A stretch of 64,000 bases of DNA from Syntrophaceae bacterium UBA2210 (GTDB lineage: Bacteria > Desulfobacterota > Syntrophia > Syntrophales > UBA2210). A model generated the notes under the pieces. The model saw only the letters and a program-made list of their open reading frames with translations, was not told the DNA's origin and searched no databases. A program made the position numbers and the translations under genes. Below, one piece after another: positions 36,002 through 45,032 of this stretch. The stretch spans positions 11,119 through 75,118 of the forward strand of contig DCUQ01000029.1 in the NCBI GenBank assembly GCA_002327865.1, given 5' to 3'. Position 1 is the stretch's first letter. Each line of letters begins with the position of its first letter.

Positions 36002-36985
36002 TCAGAACAACCTTACTGATTTCGTACTTTTCTCATCCTTCAGAGCCTCGTACACCACGGCGGCACAGGAAACATCCTGAATTGCAAGACCTGTTGAATC
36101 GAAAACGGTGATCGCCACTGCGTCCGTCCGCCCTTTTTTCTTTTGCGCTACGATCTCCCCCAGTTCCCCGTAAATATTTTTTTTCGAGATGTACCTTTTT
36201 CGCAGAGGCACATTGATTTCACCACTGTGTGACGCCTGTGCCCAGTTATCGATCACCACTATCGCCCTTTTGAAAATTTTCGGATCGATTTCCTGTTTCC
36301 CCGGGGCATCGGCACCGATGGCATTTATATGGGTACCCGGCGAGACAGTTTTGACAAGAGGTGTTCTGGACGATGTTGTCGTAATTAGTATATCTACGCC
36401 TGTCGTAACATCATCGACAGACCCTGACAGTACTGTCTGCAGGTTATAGGTTCGCCGTGCCCATCCCGCAAATTTACGGGCCAGCGTTTCATCCGGTCCC
36501 GTCCATACTTTTATGGTTTTCAGTTTTCTTATCTCCATGGAACATGCGAGCTGTGTCCGTGCCTGGACACCGCATCCCACGAATCCGGCGATTGCTGCGT
36601 CTTTTCTGCTCAAAAATTTAAGCGCCGTAGCTCCGGCGGCACCGGTCCGCATGCCGGTCAGGTAGGTTCCGTCTATAACAGCAAGGGGAAACCCTGTTTT
36701 AGGATCGATCAGCATGACGACCGCCATCACCGTCGGAAGACCGTACTTTCTGCAGTTCTCGGGATGAACATTCACGCATTTGATGCCCGCGACGTCAAAG
36801 CCCTGCCCGTGGATGTAGGCTGGCATGGAACGCATATCCCCTTTCGGGAAAAACACATAGCACTTGGCCGGCATATCGGTCTGTCCCATTCCGTAGGCCC
36901 TGAAGGCCTTTTCGACCGTTGCGTTAGCCAGGGCGGGAGTTAACACCTTCGCAACATCTTTCTTAGCGATAACAAGCGTTTTCAT
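36002..36985 (-). CDS. Ornithine cyclodeaminase / alanine dehydrogenase family enzyme
   Basis: 327-aa NAD(P)-binding mu-crystallin family protein. Motifs: substrate-side MPAYIHGQGFDVAGIKCVNV, catalytic-loop TYLTGMRTGAAGATALKFLS, Rossmann motif GFVGCGVQARTQL, and GADAPGKQEIDP with the conserved Asp. Family members include ornithine cyclodeaminase, archaeal alanine dehydrogenase, ketimine reductase and lysine cyclodeaminase; the substrate is not decidable here. It stands alone on the minus strand, 62 bp downstream of the UPF0045 gene. It may feed amino-acid nitrogen into the glutamate pool (inference). Confidence 0.87.
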   Translation of the reverse strand: MKTLVIAKKDVAKVLTPALANATVEKAFRAYGMGQTDMPAKCYVFFPKGDMRSMPAYIHGQGFDVAGIKCVNVHPENCRKYGLPTVMAVVMLIDPKTGFPLAVIDGTYLTGMRTGAAGATALKFLSRKDAAIAGFVGCGVQARTQLACSMEIRKLKTIKVWTGPDETLARKFAGWARRTYNLQTVLSGSVDDVTTGVDILITTTSSRTPLVKTVSPGTHINAIGADAPGKQEIDPKIFKRAIVVIDNWAQASHSGEINVPLRKRYISKKNIYGELGEIVAQKKKGRTDAVAITVFDSTGLAIQDVSCAAVVYEALKDEKSTKSVRLF

Positions 36986-37142
36986 TCAGTTTCTCCTCGA
37001 GACATGAAAGCATGGGGTCCGATTATACCGGATAAAGGCAATTTATCAAACGGCTATGATCAGATCCATGCCGACAGGTATGTCCATTCCTGAAACCATT
37101 GCGGAACAGGAAAGAAAAAAAGACAGAGAAAATTTTTGTTCC

Positions 37143-37592
37143 TTATCTTATTCCTTTACCTTTGACCTTGTTTTTAACCTTATTTTTTTCTTTATCATCC
37201 CTGTCTTCATCATTGTAAAGATCCTGCTCCTGCTTCAAGGCATGAAACTCTTTCGATCCGGGTTTTATTCCCAGACTTTCCGCAAGCACTCCCCATCCCT
37301 TGTTCTTACCGTCTTTATACTTACTGATAACATGGTCCATGGGCTGGTTGGACATTTCCCCAAGCCTGAACAATACGTAAGCTTCCGCCGGTCTTTCAAC
37401 ATTGCCGAGTACCGTCTTTATCATCGTTTCACCTACCTTAAAACGGGCTTCGAGTCTCGCCTGCAATCCTGACGGGTCCGCCTCGGCTCTTATGTTGAAA
37501 TCCCTCATCCAGTCGAAGTCGCCCGCGGCGGCCGTCAACGGAATTACCAGAAACACTGTCAGGATTACAAATAATAATCTGATTGCCTTCAT
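37143..37592 (-). CDS. Exported protein of unknown function
   Basis: 149 aa. I chose ATG 37592 because AAGGAGTATGTA precedes it. It begins with a classical signal peptide (MKAIRLLFVILTVFLVIPL, then AAAGD as a likely cleavage site). The mature part has a mixed alpha region (ARLEARFKVGETMIKTVLGN) and a strongly charged, Lys/Asp-rich C-terminus ending in repeated KNKVKNKVKGKG. No family is recognised. It is probably periplasmic and may bind an anionic partner through its tail. Confidence 0.65.
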   Translation of the reverse strand: MKAIRLLFVILTVFLVIPLTAAAGDFDWMRDFNIRAEADPSGLQARLEARFKVGETMIKTVLGNVERPAEAYVLFRLGEMSNQPMDHVISKYKDGKNKGWGVLAESLGIKPGSKEFHALKQEQDLYNDEDRDDKEKNKVKNKVKGKGIR

Positions 37593-37737
37593 TACATACT
37601 CCTTTCCAACTAAGCGGCAAAACAATCATTAAAAAGAGTTGCAGCAATTACATGTCGCAACAGACAACAGAAATAGCACGATTCGTCTTCCACTCGTATA
37701 AGGACCGGCAGCCGGGAAAATATATCCTTCTTACCTG

Positions 37738-38142
37738 TCAGTCCAGGAGACGTTTCTCTCCGGAGAGGGACTGAATCTTCGTTATTTTCTGGCTGCATTC
37801 CATGCAACCGAGATAATTGCCGTTTTTATCCCTCAACGCAAAGTATTGAATAAGGACTTTTTCTTTTTTCCCCCCTTCACCGATGGGAAGATCGATCCAG
37901 AAGCTCGCGATATCCCGTGTACCCGCTTTCATCTCGCTGAGAATAGCTTCCACCTTCCCCAGACTTTTTTTCGGGTGACATTTCCGCACGTTGAGACCGA
38001 CAGCGGCTTCAGGCCTTTTGAATATTCGGGATTCATGCCTGTTCCACGCCAGAATCTCATCTTTTGCGTTCACGATCGAAAACTCGAAGGGAATTGTCTC
38101 CAGCATGGTATCGAGAATCTCTTTCGATACAAAACCTATCAT
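37738..38142 (-). CDS. Single PAS-domain protein (DUF438-associated type)
   Basis: 134 aa. ATG 38142 (MIGFVSKE) follows AAAGGAGGTGCTGCC. One PAS fold covers residues 10-125: FSIVNAKDEILAWNRHESRI, then GLNVRKCHPKKSLGKVEAIL and a final YFALRDKNGNYLGCMECSQ. The R-x-V-x2-CHP-x2-S segment is typical of PAS domains attached to DUF438/hemerythrin-like proteins, where the Cys-His pair may take part in redox or haem sensing. There is no output domain, so it must act through a partner not seen nearby. Confidence 0.78.
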   Translation of the reverse strand: MIGFVSKEILDTMLETIPFEFSIVNAKDEILAWNRHESRIFKRPEAAVGLNVRKCHPKKSLGKVEAILSEMKAGTRDIASFWIDLPIGEGGKKEKVLIQYFALRDKNGNYLGCMECSQKITKIQSLSGEKRLLD

Positions 38143-38328
38143 GGCAGCACCTCCTTTTATTGAAGGAGCGAACACCGCCCCTTCGGGAAAATACTTTTAT
38201 GTATCGACTACAGGCGGAATTATTACCTCAGACCGCCTGCAGTACGGAATACGGGACAATAAGTCTGTATATACAGTCAAACTACCGCGTCCTTTCCTGT
38301 TCTTCAGATTCTGCACCAGGCGGCTTTT

Positions 38329-39270
38329 TTACTTAACCTGTTTCGTTAGAATCATATCGATCGCTTTATCCAGTGCGCGATTGAAATCTTCCGGACGATT
38401 TATCATCAGGAAATGATCCGCCTCTTTCAGCACAATTGCATCGAAGAAAAACATGTGCCGCCGGTTTGCTTCATAATTTACGGGCCACAAACCTCCGTTC
38501 ACCGTTACGACGGGAATGCGTATCTCTTCGAATATTCTGGCTGCTTCTCCCGTGATATACTGCGACATCATCTCGTTCATCGCGCTTAATGCAACGGCAG
38601 GCGGCGCGGCGGCCATGTCTGAAAGGATCCACTCACGAAGCCGCGGATCAGTTTCAGGTGAGATCATCTCCTCAACAAACCTCCGGCTTCCGATCCGAAA
38701 GTTTTCCCTCAGAGGAGCGATTATATTTTCAAGCTCTTCGCGAGTCAGCGGGTATTCTACGTTTTCAAGTGTATCTACGCCTATCAGTCCTATAACGCGA
38801 TCCGGCATGAGCCGGGCAGCTTCCGCTATTACCGAGCCGCCCATGGAATGCCCTATAAGAATTACGCCTCTACCGTCTATCGCTTCGGTCACCGCCCGCA
38901 CATCCTCCCCGAACGTCTTCATGGTATAACGAGAACGTGACATACCCGAGTGGCCGTGGCCCGCAAGGTCGAGCAAGACAATGCGATGACTTTCGGAAAA
39001 ATGCGACATCTGGGCACGCCAATAGCGGGCATCACAACTCCAACCGTGTACAAACACAAGAGTAGTTTCCCCGGCTCCAAAAACCTCATATGAAACAGGA
39101 GTGCCATCCTTGGAAGGGACAAGCCGCGGCAGCTCCGCTTGAACACGCATTACTCCGAAAGTAAAAAATAGAATAACAAAACAGACAGCTAAGCTTACCG
39201 TATATCGTTTGAATGTTTTGTAACGATTTTTTTGTTCTACACTGACCGCCCTTCTCACGAGTTTTATCAT
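38329..39270 (-). CDS. Membrane-anchored alpha/beta hydrolase
   Basis: 313 aa. I chose ATG 39270 (MIKLVRRAVS), after AGGGGA; the longer frame to 39447 would run into the repeat. An N-terminal helix (YTVSLAVCFVILFFTFGVM) should anchor or export it. The hydrolase core has FVHGWSCDARYW (oxyanion), nucleophile Ser in LIGHSMGGSV and His in KEADHFLMI, with a cap segment between. The substrate is unknown; proline iminopeptidase, esterase and haloperoxidase-like members share this layout. It is followed downstream by a short region with a CAGGCGG/CCGCCTG stem. Confidence 0.8.
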   Translation of the reverse strand: MIKLVRRAVSVEQKNRYKTFKRYTVSLAVCFVILFFTFGVMRVQAELPRLVPSKDGTPVSYEVFGAGETTLVFVHGWSCDARYWRAQMSHFSESHRIVLLDLAGHGHSGMSRSRYTMKTFGEDVRAVTEAIDGRGVILIGHSMGGSVIAEAARLMPDRVIGLIGVDTLENVEYPLTREELENIIAPLRENFRIGSRRFVEEMISPETDPRLREWILSDMAAAPPAVALSAMNEMMSQYITGEAARIFEEIRIPVVTVNGGLWPVNYEANRRHMFFFDAIVLKEADHFLMINRPEDFNRALDKAIDMILTKQVK

Positions 39271-39427
39271 TTGTCTTCCCCTGCTCATGACATTTTCCGA
39301 ATGAACAGCTGTTTTGGATAGGGTATATCGCGTTCCTGTAACACACCTTGAAAGGAACCGTACAAATTCCGAGGAAATCCGGTCCGATTTAGCCTGAAAA
39401 AGCAGCGCCCCGTGCAAATCCGTAGTA
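39271..39427. other. Upstream region of the hydrolase gene
   Basis: An in-frame extension of the hydrolase covers this stretch, but it has no ribosome binding site and lies before the preferred start, so I treat it as leader or promoter DNA. No clear promoter was resolved. Confidence 0.4.
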
Positions 39428-39545
39428 ATTGAATCTCCCCGCAACAAGTTGCGGAGAATCTCCGACTGTTAAGGAATTTTTCATTTTTTATTCGCTCGCT
39501 AACCCCGCCGCAAGCAGCGGGGAATGCGCTCGCTGTTCAGTTCAA
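39428..39545. repeat. 118-bp dispersed two-hairpin repeat, copy 2
   Basis: Same orientation as copy 1 (8616-8733). The only differences I see are GGGGAAT to GGAGAAT in the first stem and CGCTGA to CGCTAA in the spacer. The first change breaks one base pair of the first hairpin. The flanks are unrelated to those of copy 1, so the 118 bp are the mobile or conserved unit. Confidence 0.85.
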
Positions 39546-39828
39546 TCAAACACTCGTCCTGTCGGTGTTAATTAATGCGATATGTCGCATGGTATCACCT
39601 TTATGACTGGAAGTAAATTTCGTCCGTTCCTGTAGTACCGGGATATAAGAGAATACAGCTTATCTATTTTTTTACCTTATCATATACAGTGCAATCAATT
39701 ATCTTCGGATTAAAGGCATACATGCCTGGCCCAGGACTGATGAGGCGATTTCCATTAAAGATCCCATATACAAACAAATATCGATATGATAGGAATCCGG
39801 TTATCTTTCAACCGGGCGGAACGGGTTC
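39546..39828. other. 283-bp spacer upstream of the EamA transporter
   Basis: Non-coding. It contains a small GCGA-TATG-TCGC dyad near 39576 and ends in GGCGGAACGGG, a possible ribosome binding site. No convincing promoter was singled out. Confidence 0.35.
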
Positions 39829-40743
39829 ATGCCTGAACAGGAACAGTTAAAAACATACGGTGCTTTGATGGCGACAACTATCTTCTGGGGCCTCTCCTTC
39901 GTGGCAACAAAAGTTGCCCTTGAAAGCATCCCCACTTTTACGCTCATCTTTGCCAGGTTCGCGCTGGCATCCTTCTTTTTTGCCGTCTTGATGATACGCC
40001 GCGGCTTCCCATCCTTCACTTCGAAAGACCATGCCAGGCTCTTCCTGATGGCGATTTTCGAACCGGGGCTCTATTTTTTCTGCGAAACCCAGGGACTTTT
40101 GTACACTTCGGCGGCAAAGGTGTCACTTATCATTGCGACCATCCCCGTTGCGGTTATGATTCTCTCGGCGATCATATTAAAAGAAAAAACGAACTTTCTT
40201 GGTATCATCGGAGTTTTTCTCTCGATAACGGGTATTGCCATTCTTGTTATCGGCGATCCCGATTTTATCTGGAGTGTGGAGGGGTCTCTGAAGGGCGATC
40301 TGATCGTCTTCGGAGCTGTGCTCTCGGCAGCTATTTACATTGTCAGCGCGCGAAACCTCGGCAAACGGTATTCCGCACGGGAGATCACCAGCATGCAGTG
40401 TTTCTACGGGGTTGTCTTCTTCGCCCCCTTCCTGTTTACGAATGTCGCGACCTTTTCCTGGACGGCGTTCAGCCCGCGATCGATTACTGCTCTGTTATAT
40501 CTGGCGGTTTTTGCGACTGTCGCCGCGTTCCTTTTCTATAACTACGCCCTCACTCAGATACCGGCTTCGCGGGCATCTGTCTTTATAAACGGCATTCCCG
40601 TGGTAACCGCCCTGGGCGCATGGGTAATTCTGGATGAGCACTTGACGCTGCTCCAGTTAGCGGGTGGCGCACTGGTAATCGCCGCTGTTTTTATAACCAA
40701 TGTAATGAGTAGAAACAGGGTTGTTCTTTCTGCCGATATATAG
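39829..40743 (+). CDS. EamA/DMT-family transporter
   Basis: 304-aa integral membrane protein with about ten hydrophobic helices arranged as two EamA repeats: TTIFWGLSFVATKVALE at the start of the first and GDLIVFGAVLSAAIYIVSAR at the start of the second. It ends in a basic cytosolic tail. Drug/metabolite transporters of this size usually export amino acids or other metabolites. The substrate is unknown. It stands alone; the next feature to the right is a GGDEF relic on the other strand. Confidence 0.88.
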   Translation: MPEQEQLKTYGALMATTIFWGLSFVATKVALESIPTFTLIFARFALASFFFAVLMIRRGFPSFTSKDHARLFLMAIFEPGLYFFCETQGLLYTSAAKVSLIIATIPVAVMILSAIILKEKTNFLGIIGVFLSITGIAILVIGDPDFIWSVEGSLKGDLIVFGAVLSAAIYIVSARNLGKRYSAREITSMQCFYGVVFFAPFLFTNVATFSWTAFSPRSITALLYLAVFATVAAFLFYNYALTQIPASRASVFINGIPVVTALGAWVILDEHLTLLQLAGGALVIAAVFITNVMSRNRVVLSADI

Positions 40744-40783
40744 GAAACTTCCCGGGCGGTTCTCTGTAGGGCTGTAGAGATAT

Positions 40784-41011
40784 TTAATTCTCAGGAGAAT
40801 TTCCCCCTCCCCCCCCCCACGCTACCATTCTGTTCCTGCCGTTTCTCTTGGTCTGGTACAGCACGGCATCCACCTGCTCGAATAATTCTTTCGCCGATGC
40901 AAGATGCTCGCTGTACGTGGCTGCGACACTTCCGTTTACGGCAAAACGTATCTTTTTATTTCCGCTTCCTAGAACACATTTCAGACATTCTTCCGGGTTA
41001 CCGTTTAAGGA
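40784..41011 (-). pseudogene. GGDEF-domain C-terminal relic
   Basis: An open stretch of about 75 codons directly after an in-frame TGA (41012-41014), with no start codon. Its translation (IRFAVNGSVAATYSEH, then AKELFEQVDAVLYQTKRNGR and NRMVAWG) matches the last strand and helix of GGDEF diguanylate cyclases (SIGVA ... LLxxADxALYxAKRxGRNRV). The GGDEF motif and everything before it are missing. A natural-looking stop follows at 40784. A ten-G run sits in the last codons. It is a 5'-truncated relic between two live genes. Confidence 0.75.
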
Positions 41012-41166
41012 TCACAAGATTTATATCAATATCAGTAAAATCGACGTCCTTAAACATGGGATCACTCTCCCTGCAATTTTAAAGGTTCTTCACGTGATAT
41101 TTTTCTCAAGACGATACATGAGAATAAAGCCTGTTATTGGTAACAGTGTACAAAAATTTTCAATTC

Positions 41167-41628
41167 TTACCTTTTTTTATTCTTCATGGCTTCCTGAAGC
41201 TTGTCACCCAGGGATCCCAGCCCGCTGCCAGGTTTACTGTCGCTAAAAACCACAATATCTTCCCGACCGCCCCCGGCACCACCAAAATATTCGCCCAGGA
41301 TCTCCCTGCTGTGGACATCCTCGTGGCAATACGCGCACAGGTTCTCCCAGTTGCTGCCATCCGGGGGATTGTTATGATGGTCACCGTCTTTGTGATGGAT
41401 TGTCAGAAGATGCCGGTCGGTATGATCGAATTCCCTGCCGCACCGCGCACATACCAGGCCATGAAGGGCGAGCGAGCGTTCCCGGTAATCTTCACCTGCC
41501 GGTTTTTTCATGCTTCTTTTCATTTCCCGTACAACATCGCCGACAGGTCTTTCTGGTTTTGTTTTATCGTTACTGATGGTTGAACGTACACGTCCTCCTA
41601 TCTTGCCGTCAAAAGAAATCTTTGCCAA
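41167..41628 (-). CDS. YajD-like HNH domain protein
   Basis: 153 aa with an HNH nuclease fold: CARCGREF, LTIHHKDGDHHNNP, SNWENLCAYCHEDVH. The paired Cys-x2-Cys motifs form the zinc site and the HH/N residues the active centre. YajD proteins share this arrangement, and their role is not established. The C-terminal 45 residues are glycine-rich and basic. TTG 41628 is the start because AAAGGAGGT lies upstream at good distance. A strong promoter precedes it, giving a monocistronic unit. Confidence 0.85.
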   Translation of the reverse strand: MAKISFDGKIGGRVRSTISNDKTKPERPVGDVVREMKRSMKKPAGEDYRERSLALHGLVCARCGREFDHTDRHLLTIHHKDGDHHNNPPDGSNWENLCAYCHEDVHSREILGEYFGGAGGGREDIVVFSDSKPGSGLGSLGDKLQEAMKNKKR

Positions 41629-41685
41629 CGCCTGTTAACCTCCTTTTTCAATCTAACGCGATATAAAGTTTTGTGGGATGGTTTT

Positions 41686-41714
41686 CTTATAAACAAGGAA
41701 AAGACGATTGTCAA
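41686..41714 (-). promoter_or_regulatory. Sigma-70 promoter of the HNH gene
   Basis: On the minus strand TTGACA (41709-41714), 17-bp spacer, TATAAG (41686-41691). Predicted start near 41679, with a leader of about 50 nt to TTG 41628. Confidence 0.7.
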
Positions 41715-41819
41715 TCAAAGAGCTAGTCCGGGAAAAATAATGCTTGGACAAGTCAGACCCGGCGCTGTTCTTTCCCTGAATCCGAATTCCCACGGTCACG
41801 TACGATTGAAACAACGGGT

Positions 41820-42635
41820 TTATCTGTTTATCAACTTATTTATAAAACCTTTGATCTCATGCAAGACAGGTTTCTTGATATGGACTTTAAGGTAGAGATC
41901 GCCGGGGTTCGCGCCTCCCCACCCTTCTTCTCCCATTCCGGCAAGTCTGATTTTCTGACCTTCGCTTACACCCGCGGGGACTTTGATAGTTATTTTCTTT
42001 CCTCTTCTCCAGTTCCAATCGGTATATTCATGTCGCCCGCCTTCATGTGCCTTCTCCGGACTCAAACGGATAGTGCCGTTAATATCCCTCCCCTTTTCCG
42101 GCAATTCGACTCCGCTTATCTTTTTAAAGGCATACCGTGCTACCTTCCCCAATCCTCCTTCAAGATGAGGAAACTCGACGGCATTCCGTCCGTCGCTGCC
42201 GGGATTACCGGTAAAGATATATCCCATTCCATTAACGCCGTGATTACCGAACCTGAAGGTGTTGTATCCGTTCCCGTAGGTTTCTTTGAAGATATCGTCA
42301 AAACCGCGAAGGCCGAATGACCGGGCAAATTCCTCGAAAATCTCATTTATATCGGACCCCTTGAATATGTCCTGATCGCTGTAGCTCTGTCTGAATTGAT
42401 TGTAAGCAGATGAACCGTAACGTTCTCTCATCATGTCATAATCCCGTCGTTTTACAGGATCGGAGAGAACCGCATAGGCTTCATTAATGGATTTCATCTC
42501 TTCGGCCGCTTCCGGGTCTCCGTTATTTCTGTCGGGATGATATCTGAGGGCCTGTTTACGGTATGCCTCTTTTATTCTTTCCGCCGGTTCATCTTTTTCG
42601 ATTCCAAGTATCTGGTAATAATCACTTTGTTTCAT
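41820..42635 (-). CDS. DnaJ-like J-domain co-chaperone (CbpA type)
   Basis: 271 aa. An N-terminal J domain (about 1-70) carries the HPD motif (YHPDRNNGDPEAAEEM), needed to stimulate DnaK. A variable Gly/Phe-containing linker follows, then one C-terminal DnaJ_C-like beta domain (about 180-255: TIKVPAGVSEGQKIRLAGMG). The zinc-finger of DnaJ is absent, as in CbpA, and only part of the two-domain C-terminus is present. The linker is unusually rich in Asn and Gly. It is divergent from the MFS gene. Confidence 0.88.
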   Translation of the reverse strand: MKQSDYYQILGIEKDEPAERIKEAYRKQALRYHPDRNNGDPEAAEEMKSINEAYAVLSDPVKRRDYDMMRERYGSSAYNQFRQSYSDQDIFKGSDINEIFEEFARSFGLRGFDDIFKETYGNGYNTFRFGNHGVNGMGYIFTGNPGSDGRNAVEFPHLEGGLGKVARYAFKKISGVELPEKGRDINGTIRLSPEKAHEGGRHEYTDWNWRRGKKITIKVPAGVSEGQKIRLAGMGEEGWGGANPGDLYLKVHIKKPVLHEIKGFINKLINR

Positions 42636-42862
42636 TTTTATTTAATACTTCCAATGTGTTATTCTTTCAACGGCTCAGGATAAAGATGGGAACAAGGCAA
42701 CCCCGAAGCAAAACCCGTCGCCACTCAATATAATAACGATTTACCCGGTGGCAACATATTAAACACACATGAGAAGTATGTGAATGTTTTTCCTTTGCGA
42801 TTTTTGTAAGGAAGATATAGATATCATTCCCTGGTTTCGACGGACAAATACTGGAGGGGTAA
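42636..42862. other. Divergent spacer between the DnaJ-like and MFS genes
   Basis: Non-coding, 227 bp. It must contain both promoters, but neither was clear to me. It ends in GGAGGGGTAA, the ribosome binding site of the MFS gene. Confidence 0.4.
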
Positions 42863-44098
42863 GTGACGAGGATGAACGAACCTCTATCACGAAAAGGTGA
42901 AGAGGGCGGACAGATTGAAAAAGGGGCGATGTTGAGGACGCAATTTGTCCTCATTCTTTTTCTTACGGTGATTTTCTTCCTTAATTTTATTGCCAGGATT
43001 ATTCTCTCTCCTCTGATTCCTACCATAGAAAAGGATGTCGGCATCAGTCACGGCGCTGCAGGTTCCTTTTTCCTGCTTATCACAACCGGTTATTTCATCT
43101 CGCTGGTCGGATCCGGTTTTGTCTCCTCCCGCATTTCTCACCGATTGACCATTATCGTCTCCACTATCGCGGTCGGACTCGTTCTGTTGAGTACCTGTCT
43201 TACTACAACCGCATGGGGAATCGGTATGACAATGTTTGCCCTGGGACTCGCCACCGGGATATATCTTCCCTCCGGCATCGCAACGATTACAAATCTGATT
43301 AACCCGCGCCAGTGGGGAAAAGCTCTCGCCATTCATGAACTTGCCCCTAACCTGGGGTTCGTGATGGCTCCGATTACGGCAGAAGCGCTCATGATATGGT
43401 TCCCATGGCGGGGTGTTATGGCGGTGATCGGTCTGGCCTCCATTCTTATCGGTGTTTTCTTTATAGTATCAGGCCGCGGTGGAGAAATGAAAGGTGAAAA
43501 ACCGAATTTCGGTTCAATCAGATCTATTCTGACAAAACCATCCTTCTGGGTCATGACCGCTCTTTTCAGCCTTGGCATAAGCAGCTCTGTAGGGGTCTAT
43601 TCCATGCTTCCCTTGTACCTTGTAACGGATCACGAAATATTGAGGGTTCATGCAAATACCCTTGTCGCCCTCTCAAGGATTTCAACCCTCATTACCGTTT
43701 TTCTCGGCGGCTGGGCCGCAGATCGTTTCGGCGCAACGCGGACATTGACTGTTGTCTTCATCCTTACCGGGATTACGACCATTCTGCTCGGCCTCGCAAA
43801 TACATCATGGATCAACCTTATTATCATCCTGCAGCCGCTTGTCGCCGTCTGTTTTTTCCCCATAGGATTTGCCATCCTCTCAGCAATCGCTCCTCCTCAG
43901 ATCAGGAACCTGGCTGTATCGCTTACCATTCCGGTCGGATTCATGGTTGGAGCGGGCCTTGCCCCGACATGCATCGGTATTCTGGGAGATACGGGACATT
44001 TCTCTCTCGGGTTCGTTATTCTCGGGGCATCAATACTCTTGGGAAGTATACTGCTGAAGTTTGTAACATTACGGGATTACGAAGGTAAACCGCTGTAA
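42863..44098 (+). CDS. MFS transporter
   Basis: 411 aa, about twelve hydrophobic helices, with a cytosolic N-terminal 25 residues. The conserved loop between helices 2 and 3 reads SSRISHRL, and the loop between 8 and 9 GGWAADRFGATRTL, which is the MFS motif A. GTG 42863 is preceded by GGAGG at five bases. The closest general group is the nitrate/oxalate/sugar-acid type antiporters, but the substrate cannot be read. A small membrane protein gene follows 115 bp later. Confidence 0.88.
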   Translation: MTRMNEPLSRKGEEGGQIEKGAMLRTQFVLILFLTVIFFLNFIARIILSPLIPTIEKDVGISHGAAGSFFLLITTGYFISLVGSGFVSSRISHRLTIIVSTIAVGLVLLSTCLTTTAWGIGMTMFALGLATGIYLPSGIATITNLINPRQWGKALAIHELAPNLGFVMAPITAEALMIWFPWRGVMAVIGLASILIGVFFIVSGRGGEMKGEKPNFGSIRSILTKPSFWVMTALFSLGISSSVGVYSMLPLYLVTDHEILRVHANTLVALSRISTLITVFLGGWAADRFGATRTLTVVFILTGITTILLGLANTSWINLIIILQPLVAVCFFPIGFAILSAIAPPQIRNLAVSLTIPVGFMVGAGLAPTCIGILGDTGHFSLGFVILGASILLGSILLKFVTLRDYEGKPL

Positions 44099-44213
44099 AA
44101 CCGGAAAGTATCGATACGGTCAAAAAAATCCCGTTGACAGGTTGATATTCCGGCAATTTTTTTATAGAAGCTGGTTGCATATTTTAAACATGAAAGAACC
44201 GGAGGAAAGATAT

Positions 44214-44735
44214 ATGAAAGAAAACGAGACCGATCTGAAAAAGCATCATAGCTTTCAGGATTTTCTCTACTGGAACACGGTTGTCGCTGTTCCGATATTC
44301 ACCGCATTTGTGGCCATTTTTGAGATTTCTGTCGGCTGGTTTATTGTCTACCTCCTGATATGCATCGGCACAGCCCTTATGGTGTACAAGTTTTACTGTT
44401 CACACTGCCCGTATTATGTGCATGGTGGAAAACACATTAAATGCATGTTTTTCTGGGGGGTTCCAAAGTTCTTTCCTCCCCGCCCGGGGTCATTGAGTTT
44501 CCTCGAAAAGTCGGTCTCGATCGCGGCACCGGTTATCCTTGTGCTGTTTCCCCTCTACTGGCTGATACAAGCACCTCAACTTCTCATAATTTTTGTTCTT
44601 TCCCTAGCGGTTCTTCTCGCGACTGCGAGGAGGTATGAATGCCGCCGATGTGTCTTCTTCGAATGCCCGTCAAATTGCGTACCGGATGAACTGAAAGAGC
44701 AGTCAGAGCAAGAAAATGCCGGGAAAAATTTTTGA
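44214..44735 (+). CDS. Cysteine-rich integral membrane protein of unknown function
   Basis: 173 aa. I chose ATG 44214 (MKENETDLKK), after CCGGAGGAAAG. Four hydrophobic helices appear in two pairs. Between the pairs is a cysteine/histidine segment (YCSHCPYYVHGGKHIKC), and after the last helix a second one (YECRRCVFFECPSNC). Both lie on the same, probably cytosolic, side by the positive-inside rule. The arrangement suggests a bound metal or Fe-S centre in a membrane protein. I do not recognise the family. Confidence 0.7.
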   Translation: MKENETDLKKHHSFQDFLYWNTVVAVPIFTAFVAIFEISVGWFIVYLLICIGTALMVYKFYCSHCPYYVHGGKHIKCMFFWGVPKFFPPRPGSLSFLEKSVSIAAPVILVLFPLYWLIQAPQLLIIFVLSLAVLLATARRYECRRCVFFECPSNCVPDELKEQSEQENAGKNF

Positions 44736-45032
44736 TCTGTCTGACAACTGAAACAGTCGCCGTACCACAGTATAATTTGAAAGCCAACCGGGTTACTGCA
44801 GAGCTCCGGCTCATCACAATATCCTGGTTCCGGATATCGCTTACCGGGAATTGGGCGACATAATAAATTACTCTTCACTTTCAAAGTTTAATGATATAGA
44901 AAACAGACTGTATTACGCGATATGCATGAGAATCTACGGCAATCCTTTTCCAAAGATACGACAGCGCCGGGTTCATTCGGACTGTCGCCATGGTAACAGT
45001 GCAAAAAATCTTATGTATACAGGGGGTAAACC

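Noticed and set aside
8616..39545. CRISPR array reading of the repeated 118-bp sequence
   Set aside because: There are only two copies, 31 kb apart, with no regular spacers and no cas genes.
40848..41246. 132-codon plus-strand frame across the GGDEF relic and HNH gene
   Set aside because: It is antisense to a recognisable GGDEF relic and the 3' end of the HNH gene.
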